From an uncultured Aquimarina sp. (GTDB lineage: Bacteria > Bacteroidota > Bacteroidia > Flavobacteriales > Flavobacteriaceae): a stretch of DNA of 34,103 bases. Below the pieces are notes generated by a model. It was not told where the DNA came from. It was given only the letters and a program-made list of their open reading frames with translations, and did not search any database. Made by a program: the position numbers and the translations under genes. Positions 22,909 to 31,335 of the stretch are shown piece by piece. The DNA lies in contig CALFCI010000128.1 of the NCBI GenBank assembly GCA_937951135.1, forward strand, positions 1 through 34,103. Direction: 5' to 3'. The first letter of the stretch is position 1. Every line of letters begins with the position of its first letter.

Positions 22909-24447
22909 TTATTGTATCACCTCTCCTTTTTGATCGTGGAAGTGATATTCTAAATACGTGTAAGCGTCTCTAGGTAATACTTTTACCCATTTCTTATGGT
23001 CGAAGAACCATTTGGAACGGGTAGATGGAAATCCTTTCGTTAAATAAGCTGCGATAAAAGGGTGTGCACTTAATGTGATCTTTTTAACGTCTTTTTTAAC
23101 TAATTTTTCTAAGTCGACCTTGATTTTATCTAACAAGACTATAGGTGCCTCAACTTCACCATTTCCTCCGTTTGGATTATCCTCACGGGTTTTGATATTC
23201 ATCTCTGGTCGCACACGCTGTCGCGTGATTTGAATTAGGCCAAATTTACTTGGCGGTAAAATTTTATGCTTTGCTCTGTCATCTTTCATCTCATTTCGTA
23301 GATGATCAAAGAGTTTTCTTCGGTTATCAGCATTGTTCATGTCTATAAAATCGACAACGATAATACCTCCCATGTCTCTAAGACGTAATTGACGAGCTAC
23401 TTCAGTTGCACTAATAAGGTTAACCTCTAGTGCAGTATCCTCTTGATTTTTGGCTTTATTTGAACGATTTCCACTATTCACGTCTACAACGTGCATAGCT
23501 TCGGTATGTTCAATTACAAGATAAGCGCCTTTGCTCATTGATACCGTTTTGCCAAAACTAGTTTTAATCTGTCTTTCAATTCCGTATTTTTCAAACACTG
23601 GAACATTCGATTTGTGTAGTTTTACAATGGACTCTTTCTTAGGAGCAATTTCTTGCATGTAGTCTTTAATTTGTGTGTAGAGTTCTTCTTCATCTACACA
23701 GATAGAAGTAAAGGAATCATTGAATACATCTCTCAATATAGAAGAGGCTCTATTCATTTCACCCAATACTTTTGATGGCAGCTTTGCTCTGTGCAATTTT
23801 TTACACATGCTTTCCCAACGCTCCACCAGATTTTGCAAATCTTTGTCTAGTTCTGCTACTTTTTTGCCTTCTGCTACAGTACGCACGATAATACCAAACC
23901 CTTTTGGTTTAATACTTTTAACAAGCCTTTTTAATCGGTCTTTTTCTTCTGTAGATTCTATTTTTTGAGAAATAGAGATCCGATCCGAAAAAGGGACTAA
24001 TACAATATACCGTCCTGCAATGGATAGCTCTGAGCTAATCCGAGGGCCTTTGGTAGATATTGGCTCTTTTACGATTTGTACTAACAGTGACTGATTCGAT
24101 TTTAATACGTCGGTAATTATACCGTGTTTATTAATATCTTTCTCTTTAGAAAAGTTCTTAAGAGTATAGTCTTTTACTTTACCTGTGCTTACACGTTTTA
24201 TGAATTTTAATAAAGAAGGGATTTGAGGACCCAAGTCATGATAATGCAAAAATGCATCTTTTTCATAGCCAACATTTACAAATGCAGCATTAAGACCAGG
24301 GACAGCTTTTCGGATTTTAGCAATAAAAATATCACCTACCGCAAAATTACTGTCATCTTCTTCCTTATGCAATTCAACTAGTTTTCCATCTTTTAATAAG
24401 GCAAAATCCGTAGAGGAACCAGATCTAATAATCAATTCTTTGTTCAC
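22909..24447 (-). CDS. rng: Ribonuclease E/G family protein (RNase G)
   Basis: A 512-residue endoribonuclease of the RNase E/G family, acting in rRNA 5'-end maturation and mRNA decay. It starts at GTG 24447, giving MNKELIIRSGSS, the usual Bacteroidota N-terminus. The S1-like region (VGDIFIAKIRKAVPGLNAAFV, GYEKDAFLHYHDL) is followed by the 5' sensor and catalytic domain with GIIVVDFIDMNN carrying the metal-binding Asp residues, and RPEMNIKTREDNPNGG. There is no long C-terminal scaffold, so it is of the RNase G type. It has its own terminator, and a 16-bp palindrome sits just upstream of the start. Confidence 0.93.
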   Translation of the reverse strand: MNKELIIRSGSSTDFALLKDGKLVELHKEEDDSNFAVGDIFIAKIRKAVPGLNAAFVNVGYEKDAFLHYHDLGPQIPSLLKFIKRVSTGKVKDYTLKNFSKEKDINKHGIITDVLKSNQSLLVQIVKEPISTKGPRISSELSIAGRYIVLVPFSDRISISQKIESTEEKDRLKRLVKSIKPKGFGIIVRTVAEGKKVAELDKDLQNLVERWESMCKKLHRAKLPSKVLGEMNRASSILRDVFNDSFTSICVDEEELYTQIKDYMQEIAPKKESIVKLHKSNVPVFEKYGIERQIKTSFGKTVSMSKGAYLVIEHTEAMHVVDVNSGNRSNKAKNQEDTALEVNLISATEVARQLRLRDMGGIIVVDFIDMNNADNRRKLFDHLRNEMKDDRAKHKILPPSKFGLIQITRQRVRPEMNIKTREDNPNGGNGEVEAPIVLLDKIKVDLEKLVKKDVKKITLSAHPFIAAYLTKGFPSTRSKWFFDHKKWVKVLPRDAYTYLEYHFHDQKGEVIQ

Positions 24448-24463
24448 TCTGATTAGATTTTTG

Positions 24464-24479
24464 TCCCGAATATTCGGGA
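24464..24479 (-). promoter_or_regulatory. Palindrome in the rng leader
   Basis: TCCCGAATATTCGGGA, a perfect 16-bp palindrome ending 17 bp before the GTG start. Could be an operator or an RNA hairpin near the ribosome-binding region. In E. coli, RNase E autoregulates through leader structure; the parallel here is only an inference. Confidence 0.4.
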
Positions 24480-24586
24480 TGGATTAAACAAATTTTCTCA
24501 CAGGAATTTTTAATTCCATTGAAACAAGCGCCAATACTAAGGTAAATATAGCGGGCTTACTTCGATTTCAAAGAACATCTTTTTAA

Positions 24587-24616
24587 ACAAAAAAAGTAGT
24601 TGTAAAACTACTTTTT
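24587..24616 (-). terminator. Terminator overlapping the end of the tiny basic gene
   Basis: Minus strand: AAAAAGTAGTT, loop TTAC, AACTACTTTTT, then more T. It is a perfect 11-bp stem. The TAG stop of the upstream 29-codon gene lies inside the left arm of the stem. Confidence 0.85.
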
Positions 24617-24697
24617 CTTGTGACGATTAGCTCTTCTTCTTTTTTTACGCTTATGCGTAGCTACCTTATGTCTTTTTCTTTTTTTACCACTTGGCAT
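24608..24697 (-). CDS. Tiny highly basic protein, ribosomal-type
   Basis: A 29-residue protein starting MPSGKKRKRHKVATHKR, then KKRRRANRHKKK; about two thirds of residues are Lys, Arg or His. Short proteins of this type lie next to HU and rng in many Bacteroidota and are usually annotated as AURKAIP1/COX24-domain proteins, related to the mitochondrial small-subunit protein mS38. A ribosomal role is likely but inferred. It follows HU by 26 bp on the same strand and ends inside its terminator stem. Confidence 0.85.
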   Translation of the reverse strand: MPSGKKRKRHKVATHKRKKRRRANRHKKK

Positions 24698-24723
24698 AGT
24701 ATGTGTTTTATTTTAATTAGTAT

Positions 24724-25014
24724 TTACTTAACTTCTACGTTTGTTTTCACACCCTCTACAAATATTTTTGCAGGTTTAAATGCTGGAATGTTGTGTGCTG
24801 GAATTTTAATCGTTGTGTTTTTAGAAATATTACGTCCAGTTTTTTCTGCTCTAGTTTTGATAATGAAACTACCAAATCCTCTAAGGTAAACATTATCTCC
24901 GCTTTCTAGTGAGTTTTTTACTTCATCCATAAAACTCTCTACAGTGGCTTGTACATCACCTTTTTCTATTCCTAGCTTTTCTGAAATTTTTGCTACGATA
25001 TCTGCTTTAGTCAT
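24724..25014 (-). CDS. HU/IHF family DNA-binding protein
   Basis: A 96-residue HU-type histone-like protein. The N-terminal helices (MTKADIVAKISEKLGI, VQATVESFMDEVKNSLESGD) lead to the signature YLRGFGSFIIKTRAEKTGRN and the DNA-grasping arm KNTTIKIPAHNIPAFKPAK. It bends and compacts DNA as a dimer. It is transcribed divergently from mutY and probably together with the tiny basic protein gene downstream. Confidence 0.95.
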   Translation of the reverse strand: MTKADIVAKISEKLGIEKGDVQATVESFMDEVKNSLESGDNVYLRGFGSFIIKTRAEKTGRNISKNTTIKIPAHNIPAFKPAKIFVEGVKTNVEVK

Positions 25015-25143
25015 TATAATCCGTTTAAGGGGTTTTTAAATTTTCAAGGGGGCAAATATAATAATTTAAAATCCAAATTATCAATACTTAAGATGAAATT
25101 ATCACGATTAAAGATTTAATTTTGCAAAACATCTGATTTTACT

Positions 25144-26196
25144 ATGATATTTTCTAAAAAACTCATTGCGTGGTATTTACAAAACAAACGAGAGATGCCT
25201 TGGAGACAAACCAAAGAGCCGTATCGGATATGGTTGAGTGAAATCATATTACAACAGACCAGAGTCGCTCAAGGAGAACCCTATTATTTGACTTTTGTAG
25301 ACACTTTTCCTACCATTTTTGATCTAGCAAATGCCACCGAAGAATCCGTATTAAAACTATGGCAAGGTTTAGGATATTATTCTAGAGCTCGAAACTTACA
25401 TGCCGCAGCAAAATATGTTGCTTACGAATGCAATGGCGTATTTCCTAAAAGCTTTGCTTCTTTATTAGCGCTAAAAGGTGTTGGCGAATATACGGCTAGT
25501 GCAATTGCTTCTATTTGTTATGGAGAAGCTGTGCCGGTAATCGATGGTAATGTATACCGAGTACTCTCTCGCTATTTTGGAATTGATACCCCAATCAATA
25601 GCACTGAAGGGATTAAAACGTTTAAAAAACTGGCCATAGAGCTTATGGATCATGATGCTCCTTCAGACTATAACCAAGCGATTATGGAATTTGGAGCATT
25701 GCAATGTAAACCCAAAAGCCCTTATTGCATCGTATGCCCTTTAAATGATAGCTGTGAAGCCTTGCGCTTAGGAACAGTACCCCAATTGCCTGTAAAACTC
25801 AAAAAAACAAAAGTCAAAAAAAGATATTTTAACTACCTCATCTTCACTATTAATGACCAAGAAACTATTGTACAACAACGCACCAGTAAAGGGATATGGC
25901 AACACCTGTATGAATTCCCTTTAGTCGAAAGCGATCGAGATTTAACACTCGAAGAGATCATTGCCTCACCTTTGTTTCTTACCATGACACAACACCAAGA
26001 ACATACAATTATCCCACACCAAGAAGCCGTTGTAATTCATAAGCTATCACACCAACATCTACATACTCGATTTTACACAATTGTTATGGATAGCCATCCC
26101 ACAGTAAACGAAGCACAACAACTCAAGACCATTGATCAACTGCGACAACTACCTGTACCCATTTTATTGGGGAAGTTTATAGAAACGTTTTTCTAG
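25144..26196 (+). CDS. mutY: A/G-specific adenine glycosylase MutY
   Basis: A 350-residue MutY that removes adenine opposite 8-oxoguanine. The catalytic Glu is in WLSEIILQQTRV (Glu33), the helix-hairpin-helix is ALKGVGEYTASAIASI, and the catalytic Asp is in VIDGNVYRVLSRY. The iron-sulfur loop is C-x6-C-x2-C-x5-C (CKPKSPYCIVCPLNDSC), and the C-terminal NUDIX-like domain that recognises 8-oxoG begins near residue 225. Length is typical. It heads the mutY - ssb - gldE - gldD block characteristic of flavobacteria. Confidence 0.96.
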   Translation: MIFSKKLIAWYLQNKREMPWRQTKEPYRIWLSEIILQQTRVAQGEPYYLTFVDTFPTIFDLANATEESVLKLWQGLGYYSRARNLHAAAKYVAYECNGVFPKSFASLLALKGVGEYTASAIASICYGEAVPVIDGNVYRVLSRYFGIDTPINSTEGIKTFKKLAIELMDHDAPSDYNQAIMEFGALQCKPKSPYCIVCPLNDSCEALRLGTVPQLPVKLKKTKVKKRYFNYLIFTINDQETIVQQRTSKGIWQHLYEFPLVESDRDLTLEEIIASPLFLTMTQHQEHTIIPHQEAVVIHKLSHQHLHTRFYTIVMDSHPTVNEAQQLKTIDQLRQLPVPILLGKFIETFF

Positions 26197-26261
26197 TGTG
26201 CCGCTTTTTTAGTACTTTTACATGAAAGACCTTTTCTATAGGTTGAAGATATAAATAAAAT

Positions 26262-26295
26262 ATACCTCCCTAGGTTTTCAAAGCCTAGGAGGTAT
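26262..26295 (+). terminator. Hairpin between mutY and ssb
   Basis: ATACCTCCCTAGG, loop, CCTAGGAGGTAT: a 12-bp stem with one bulged C. No T-tract follows, so it is probably an attenuator or mRNA 3' end rather than a full terminator. It ends 15 bp before the ssb start. Confidence 0.6.
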
Positions 26296-26310
26296 TCACA
26301 CTAACATGTA

Positions 26311-26763
26311 ATGACAGGAACATTAAATAAGGTAATGCTTATAGGACATACGGGCGATGAGGTAAAGATGCATTATTTTGAAGGCGGGAATTGTGTTGGA
26401 CGATTTCCACTCGCTACGAATGACTCTTATGTTAACAAAACTACTGGAGAGCGCGTTACGTCTACAGAATGGCACAATGTAGTAGTCCGTAACAAAGCAG
26501 CGGAATTATGTGAGCAGTATTTAAAAAAAGGAGATAAAGTTTATATTGAAGGCCGTCTTAAAACTAGAAAATGGCAAGACGAACAAGGAAAAGATAGATA
26601 TAGTGTAGAAATTCAATGTGTGGACTTTACTTTTTTAACACCTAAGAATGAGCAATCCACTGGTGGAAATACGACGACGACAAACCCAACTTCGCAATCC
26701 CCTTCCTCTTCACTATCAATCCCACCGAAAACGGAATCAGAAGACGATGATCTTCCCTTCTAA
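26311..26763 (+). CDS. ssb: Single-stranded DNA-binding protein
   Basis: A 150-residue SSB. The OB fold is clear: LNKVMLIGHTGDEVKMHYFE, then STEWHNVVVRNKAAELCEQY, LKKGDKVYIEGRLKTRKW, and YSVEIQCVDFTFL. A disordered Thr/Ser/Pro-rich linker (about residues 112-142) leads to the acidic interaction tip EDDDLPF, which docks repair and replication partners. It lies between mutY and gldE, as in other flavobacteria. Confidence 0.95.
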   Translation: MTGTLNKVMLIGHTGDEVKMHYFEGGNCVGRFPLATNDSYVNKTTGERVTSTEWHNVVVRNKAAELCEQYLKKGDKVYIEGRLKTRKWQDEQGKDRYSVEIQCVDFTFLTPKNEQSTGGNTTTTNPTSQSPSSSLSIPPKTESEDDDLPF

Positions 26764-26786
26764 TTGTTTAACTAAAGCTTTTTAAT

Positions 26787-28130
26787 TTGGATCCTGATCC
26801 CGAACTATTACTTACAACTTTTCTCGTTTTTGACAGCATGAATATTATTCGATGGGCAGTATTAATTGTACTCCTCATTTTTTCTGCATTAATCTCTGGA
26901 AGTGAAGTAGCACTATTTTCTCTAACCGCTACCGACTTAAAACTAGAGGAAGATAAAGCGTCTAAAACCAAAGCAATAGTTGCTCAATTATTACAAAAAC
27001 CCAAAAAACTATTAGCCACTATTCTTGTTGCCAACAACTTTATTAATATCGCAATTGTATTACTTTTTAATACCATGGGCGAAATCTATTTTAAAGAATT
27101 AGACATTGTGTACTGGGGGTGGCTCAACCTAAGGTTTGTGATTGAAGTTGGAGTTGTGGCCTTTCTTATTTTGCTATTTGGCGAAATCTTACCCAAAATC
27201 TATGCCAGTCGAAACAATATGAAGTTTTCGCTTTTTATGGCACAACCTTTACGGGTTCTAGACTGGATTATAACTCCTGCAAGCACTCCTATGCAATGGG
27301 TTACTTTACAAATCCATAACCGCTTAGGGAAACAAAAATCAAATCTTAGTGTTGACCAATTGTCTCAAGCCTTAGAATTGACTTCAGAAAGTGATACTAC
27401 CTCTGAAGAAAAAAAGATTTTAGAAGGTATCGTTTCTTTTGGAAATACGGACACCAAACAAGTGATGCGCCCTCGAATCGATATTTTTGCGTTAAAAATA
27501 ACACAAACGTATGCCGAAATTATTGCTATAATTATAGAAAAAGGATTTTCAAGAATCCCAGTATACGAAGAGAATATTGATAAAGTAACCGGTATTTTAT
27601 ATGTAAAAGATATGCTGCCTTATATCAATCAAACTGATTTTGATTGGACCACCTTATTACGTGAACCTTATTTTGTGCCGGAAAATAAGAAATTGGATGA
27701 TTTACTAAATGACTTTAAAAATAAGAAAAATCATTTAGCTATTGTTGTAGACGAATACGGAGGTACCAGCGGACTGATTTCCCTGGAAGATATTATTGAA
27801 GAAATTGTAGGAGAGATTAGTGATGAGTTTGATGATGAAGATTTAATCTTCTCTAAATTGGATGATCGCAACTTCATTTTTGAAGGCAGAACATCACTAA
27901 AAGATTTTTATAAAATATTAAAATTAGAAGATGACAGTGCTTTTGAAAACAACAAAGGAGAATCTGAAACTATCGCCGGTTTTCTATTAGAAATCTCCGG
28001 AAACTTTCCAAAAAGAGACGAAATACTGACTTTTGCAAACTATGATTTTATTGTAGAAGCTATTGACAACAAACGCATAAAACAAATAAAACTAACCATA
28101 CGTGATGAAGACGATGCAGCAATGGCATAA
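26787..28130 (+). CDS. gldE: Gliding motility-associated protein GldE
   Basis: A 447-residue membrane protein of the CNNM/HlyC-CorC type. The first residues from TTG 26787 (LDPDPELL) resemble the conserved GldE N-terminus, which favours TTG over the ATG at 26838. A DUF21 membrane domain (residues 18-190: LISGSEVALFSLT, FGEILPKIYASRN) is followed by two CBS domains (about 215-340: RPRIDIFALK, FSRIPVYEEN, VVDEYGGTSGLISLEDIIEE) and a CorC/HlyC transporter-associated domain at the end. GldE supports GldD-dependent assembly of the gliding/type IX secretion machinery. It overlaps gldD by 29 bp. Confidence 0.93.
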   Translation: MDPDPELLLTTFLVFDSMNIIRWAVLIVLLIFSALISGSEVALFSLTATDLKLEEDKASKTKAIVAQLLQKPKKLLATILVANNFINIAIVLLFNTMGEIYFKELDIVYWGWLNLRFVIEVGVVAFLILLFGEILPKIYASRNNMKFSLFMAQPLRVLDWIITPASTPMQWVTLQIHNRLGKQKSNLSVDQLSQALELTSESDTTSEEKKILEGIVSFGNTDTKQVMRPRIDIFALKITQTYAEIIAIIIEKGFSRIPVYEENIDKVTGILYVKDMLPYINQTDFDWTTLLREPYFVPENKKLDDLLNDFKNKKNHLAIVVDEYGGTSGLISLEDIIEEIVGEISDEFDDEDLIFSKLDDRNFIFEGRTSLKDFYKILKLEDDSAFENNKGESETIAGFLLEISGNFPKRDEILTFANYDFIVEAIDNKRIKQIKLTIRDEDDAAMA

Positions 28131-28683
28131 ACTAGGATTTGTATTCTGTATACTCTTATTGGGGTCTTGCAATACAGAGCTATTACCAAAACCTAAAGCC
28201 ATGTTAAGGCTTTCCTATACCGAACCCACTTATCAACAATGGGATTCCGAATGTGCATATCGTTTTGAAAAAAGTACAGAAGCTAAATTTAAAAAAGTAG
28301 GCAACACCCAACAATGCTGGTATAATTTGGAGTATCCTAAGCTTCGAGCAGCGATTTACATTTCGTATTATAGTATTCAAAACAACTTGGATTCGCTACT
28401 TATAGACGCTCAAAATCTTACACAAGAGCATGTGGTAAAAGCCGATGAAATTATCCAAGAACCCTATAGCAATCCAGAGGCTAAAGTATACGGTATGTTT
28501 TATGCCGTATCTGGAAACGCAGCATCGCAAGCTCAATTTTATGTTACCGATAGCACTCGGCATTTTGTATCGGGTTCGGTATATTTTAAAGTGCGCCCTA
28601 ACTACGATTCTATATTACCCGCTGCGCAATATCTACAAAATGATGTGCGGCATTTAATGGAAACTATTCGTTGGAAAGAGTAA
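28102..28683 (+). CDS. gldD: Gliding motility lipoprotein GldD
   Basis: A 193-residue lipoprotein with signal peptide and lipobox (FVFCILLLGSC). The mature region carries GldD-type sequence: PKPKAMLRLSYTEPTYQQWD, then CYWN-like NTQQCWYNLEYPKLRAAIYI, QEPYSNPEAKVYGMFY, and SVYFKVRPNYDSILPA. It is required for gliding in Flavobacterium johnsoniae. The start at 28102 (MMKTMQQW) overlaps gldE by 29 bp; MKTMQ (28105) is an alternative. Translational coupling is likely. Confidence 0.95.
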   Translation: MMKTMQQWHKLGFVFCILLLGSCNTELLPKPKAMLRLSYTEPTYQQWDSECAYRFEKSTEAKFKKVGNTQQCWYNLEYPKLRAAIYISYYSIQNNLDSLLIDAQNLTQEHVVKADEIIQEPYSNPEAKVYGMFYAVSGNAASQAQFYVTDSTRHFVSGSVYFKVRPNYDSILPAAQYLQNDVRHLMETIRWKE

Positions 28684-29091
28684 AAATATATTTTTTAGGA
28701 CGAGAGAATCTTTATTTACTCAATGCTAGCGCTCGTTTGCAACGAGTGCCGTCTGCTCTATATTATTCTTACTCGGTACGACACTCGTTACAGACGAGCG
28801 AATAATGGTATTAATTTAAGAAGTTAATTAATTGATTATCAGTAAATTAAATTATTTTCACGTATATTTAATTAGTAATCAACGACTTAACTTTATGAAA
28901 AAAACGGCTAGATTTGTTTTCAATATTATTATTCGAAAATCGTATTACAACAGAGTTCAATTATGAATTAAAATGAGCCAAAAAACTATGTTTTCTTATA
29001 GATTGTTCCCAAACGTATTTTCAATCAATGTAGAAATTTTGTTTTTTCGAAACAGTTAGACTATACGGTAGTAGAGGGTAATAAAAATACC
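28684..29091. other. Intergenic region after gldD
   Basis: Contains the REP-like doublet at 28730-28800. After it is AT-rich sequence with a possible 23-codon ORF at 28894-28965 (MKKTARFVFN...) that has no further support. No convincing gene in the rest. Confidence 0.5.
28730..28800. repeat. REP-like inverted doublet
   Basis: Two 23-bp units, CGCTCGTTTGCAACGAGTG plus CCGT (28730-28752) and its inverted counterpart at 28778-28800, identical at 20 of 23 positions and separated by 25 bp. Each unit has its own small palindrome (CTCGTT / AACGAG). This is the form of paired REP elements linked to REP-associated tyrosine transposases; no such transposase is in the window. It sits 47 bp after gldD. 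Confidence 0.7.
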
Positions 29092-29093
29092 CA

Positions 29094-29128
29094 TAAAAAA
29101 AGACCAGTATAGTTCAACTATACTAGTC
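29094..29128 (-). terminator. Terminator of the DUF6341 gene
   Basis: Minus strand: GACTAGTATAGTT, C-G loop, AACTATACTGGTC, followed by seven T. It is a 13-bp stem with one mismatch. Confidence 0.85.
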
Positions 29129-29153
29129 CTTTATATATAAATAAGGTGTGCGC

Positions 29154-29384
29154 TTATCCTAAAAAAGAGTGAGCTTTAGGGTCACGGTTTTCTTCACCAG
29201 TATCATTAAATTTTTTGAGTTGTAACATCCAATATATAAATGCAACAGAACCGATAATCATAAATATCCAATTGAATATGTTTGCAGCAGTCCAGTTTTC
29301 TAATTCTAAAGCTCTAAGCGTATTTAGAGGTGCCAATACGATATTTTCAAAAAAGTATTGGATGGCGTAAAAAAGATCTTTCAT
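29154..29384 (-). CDS. DUF6341 family small membrane protein
   Basis: A 76-residue protein with one clear membrane helix (about residues 34-54). The pattern FFENIVLAPLNTLRALELEN, then WTAANIFNWIFMIIG, YWMLQLKKFND and a C-terminal KAHSFLG matches the DUF6341 family, known from Flavobacteriia and of unknown function. It is transcribed away from the DUF6427 gene across a 110-bp spacer, an arrangement common in this group. Confidence 0.8.
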   Translation of the reverse strand: MKDLFYAIQYFFENIVLAPLNTLRALELENWTAANIFNWIFMIIGSVAFIYWMLQLKKFNDTGEENRDPKAHSFLG

Positions 29385-29494
29385 GTATTCTATAGTTTTC
29401 TTTACAAAAAGTGAGTACTAAAAACTTTTTATAAATTAGTTATCTTATATTTAGCAACAAATATAAGTCTTTCGCAAAAATATAAAAAATACTA

Positions 29495-30415
29495 ATGGTA
29501 TCCAGCTTTTTTAGCCGATCAAAACCGATTAATTTTATTGTAATTGGGGTGTACATGGCAATTTTTTTTGCAATCGCACAATATACGCCAACATTTAAGG
29601 TAACCTTGGTTGCTATAGGATACCGTATAGGAACCCTATTGCTGTATGTTTTATCGATGTTATTACTGAATTATATTGCCCAGCGTAATGGGCTTTCTCG
29701 AAAAAATACGCATACCATATTATTATTTGCCTTTCTCACCGCAATACTACCCAATGCTTTGCAACGTCCAGATATTATTGCTTCTAATTTTTGTATCCTA
29801 TTAGGATTTAGAAGATTATTAAGCCTCAGGAATCCCAAGTATATTAAAAATAAAATTTTTGATGCCGCCGTATATATAGGTATTGCTTCTCTATTTTATT
29901 TTTGGAGTATACTTTTTATCGTGATTGTCTTTTTTGGAGTATTTTATTTTGTTTCTGAAAATTTCAGAAATTGGATTATTCCAATTCTAGGACTGCTTAT
30001 GGTGTATGTATTTGCCAATTGTTTTACGTTACTATGGAACGATTCTTTTTTCCTACTTAGTGAGTATGCAGCACCAATATCTTTAGACTTTGATCCCTAT
30101 CTTATGGCAGATAAACTTTTCTCATTAGGGATTACGGCAATATGTATTCTATTCTTCTTTATCATTTATAGTGTGAAGTCCAAACAAAAATCAACAAAAG
30201 GAAAACCTGCCATGCGATTAATGCTCCTACAAATATGCATAGGAGTAGTTATCGTAATAGTAGCACCAATTAAAGACACATCAGAGTTGCTATTTATAGC
30301 AGCACCATTAGCGGTTATAGGAACATCGTATTTAAGACTGAGTCACGAAAAATGGATAAAAGAAGTCAATGTATGGGTGTTTTTACTGTTGCCTATCATC
30401 ACCTTGTTTTTATAG
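29495..30415 (+). CDS. DUF6427 family membrane protein
   Basis: A 306-residue polytopic membrane protein with eight or nine helices. The N-terminus MVSSFFSRSKPINFIVIGVY fits the DUF6427 family, in which a short polar start and SKPIN lead into the first helix. Internal RPDIIASNFCILLGFRRLLS and the terminal KWIKEVNVWVFLLLPI are also characteristic. The function is not known; neighbours in this group often relate to envelope or nucleotide metabolism. Confidence 0.8.
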   Translation: MVSSFFSRSKPINFIVIGVYMAIFFAIAQYTPTFKVTLVAIGYRIGTLLLYVLSMLLLNYIAQRNGLSRKNTHTILLFAFLTAILPNALQRPDIIASNFCILLGFRRLLSLRNPKYIKNKIFDAAVYIGIASLFYFWSILFIVIVFFGVFYFVSENFRNWIIPILGLLMVYVFANCFTLLWNDSFFLLSEYAAPISLDFDPYLMADKLFSLGITAICILFFFIIYSVKSKQKSTKGKPAMRLMLLQICIGVVIVIVAPIKDTSELLFIAAPLAVIGTSYLRLSHEKWIKEVNVWVFLLLPIITLFL

Positions 30416-30591
30416 TAGAAGTCATTAATAAGCAATAGAAAAGCATCTTTTTTAATTAGCTTATCTAAGCAAAATCATATAAATAATTATAATATATTTG
30501 TCATAAAATCATAAGAAGGTCAGTAAAGTGATTACAATAAATTATAAAAGAATACACTTATACCTGATCTCTAAAACTCGATACCATATCC

Positions 30592-31200
30592 ATGTTCACA
30601 CAGAAAGCAAATATTATTTTTAAAGACGTTATTACAAAATATCATATCATTAATACCGTAGATCAAGAATTTACAAATCCTTATAATAGTAAAACAGAAG
30701 CTATTGAGCATTTGTTATACCGCAAATGTTGGATTGATACAGTGCAATGGCATTATGAGGACATCATTAGAGACCCTCAGATTGATCCTGTAGCAGCCTT
30801 GACTTTAAAAAGAAAGATTGATGCATCCAATCAAGATCGTACCGATATGGTAGAGTATATTGATAGTTATTTTTTAGAACAGTATACCTCTGTTGCTTCA
30901 AAACCAGAGGCTACAATCAATACAGAAAGTCCAGCATGGGGAGTAGATCGATTATCCATTCTAGCCTTAAAAGTATACCACATGCATGAGGAAGCAACTA
31001 GAACAGATGCTGATACGACGCACCGAGCTGCATGTCAAAAAAAATTAGACATTCTTTTAGAACAACAAGTAGACCTTTCTACAGCCATTGATACTTTATT
31101 GAGCGATATCGAAAAAGGAGATAAGTACATGAAAGTCTACAAGCAAATGAAAATGTACAATGATGAGGAGTTGAATCCGGTATTAAGAGGACAGAAGTAA
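30592..31200 (+). CDS. DUF4254 domain-containing protein
   Basis: A 202-residue soluble, largely helical protein of the DUF4254 family. Recognisable are NPYNSKTEAIEHLLYRKCWI, TVQWHYEDIIRDPQID, KRKIDASNQDRTDMVEYID, and SPAWGVDRLSILALKVYHM. Length is typical. The family usually sits next to family 9 glycosyltransferases, as here, so a role in surface glycan or lipopolysaccharide core synthesis is inferred; no catalytic motif is evident. Confidence 0.9.
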   Translation: MFTQKANIIFKDVITKYHIINTVDQEFTNPYNSKTEAIEHLLYRKCWIDTVQWHYEDIIRDPQIDPVAALTLKRKIDASNQDRTDMVEYIDSYFLEQYTSVASKPEATINTESPAWGVDRLSILALKVYHMHEEATRTDADTTHRAACQKKLDILLEQQVDLSTAIDTLLSDIEKGDKYMKVYKQMKMYNDEELNPVLRGQK

Positions 31201-31239
31201 TATTTTTAGAGTAAGAGATTACTCGTTATTAGAGGCTAG

Positions 31240-31271
31240 ATATGAGACAGGAGCCATGAATCAGGACAAAA
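31240..31271. repeat. Heptamer-phased repeat, GAGACAG type
   Basis: Units GAGACAG, GAGCCAT, GAATCAG, GACAAAA in 7-bp register from 31244. Degenerate, but it continues the heptamer theme seen in other gaps. It lies between the DUF4254 and glycosyltransferase genes. Confidence 0.5.
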
Positions 31272-31335
31272 AATCGTACAGTCTAATGGTTTAAAAGTCT
31301 TTTGATGTAAAATAAAAGAAACCAGTCATCTATTC

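Noticed and set aside
24695..24703. Third PadR site (CATAGTATG) at the tiny basic gene
   Set aside because: The 9-mer matches the PadR core, but the extended arms are not symmetric and the match is largely the start codon plus its leader. Probably chance.
28894..28965. 23-codon ORF MKKTARFVFN in the gldD downstream gap
   Set aside because: Too short and without any supporting motif or terminator. Possibly a remnant of a mobile element leader, but not demonstrable.
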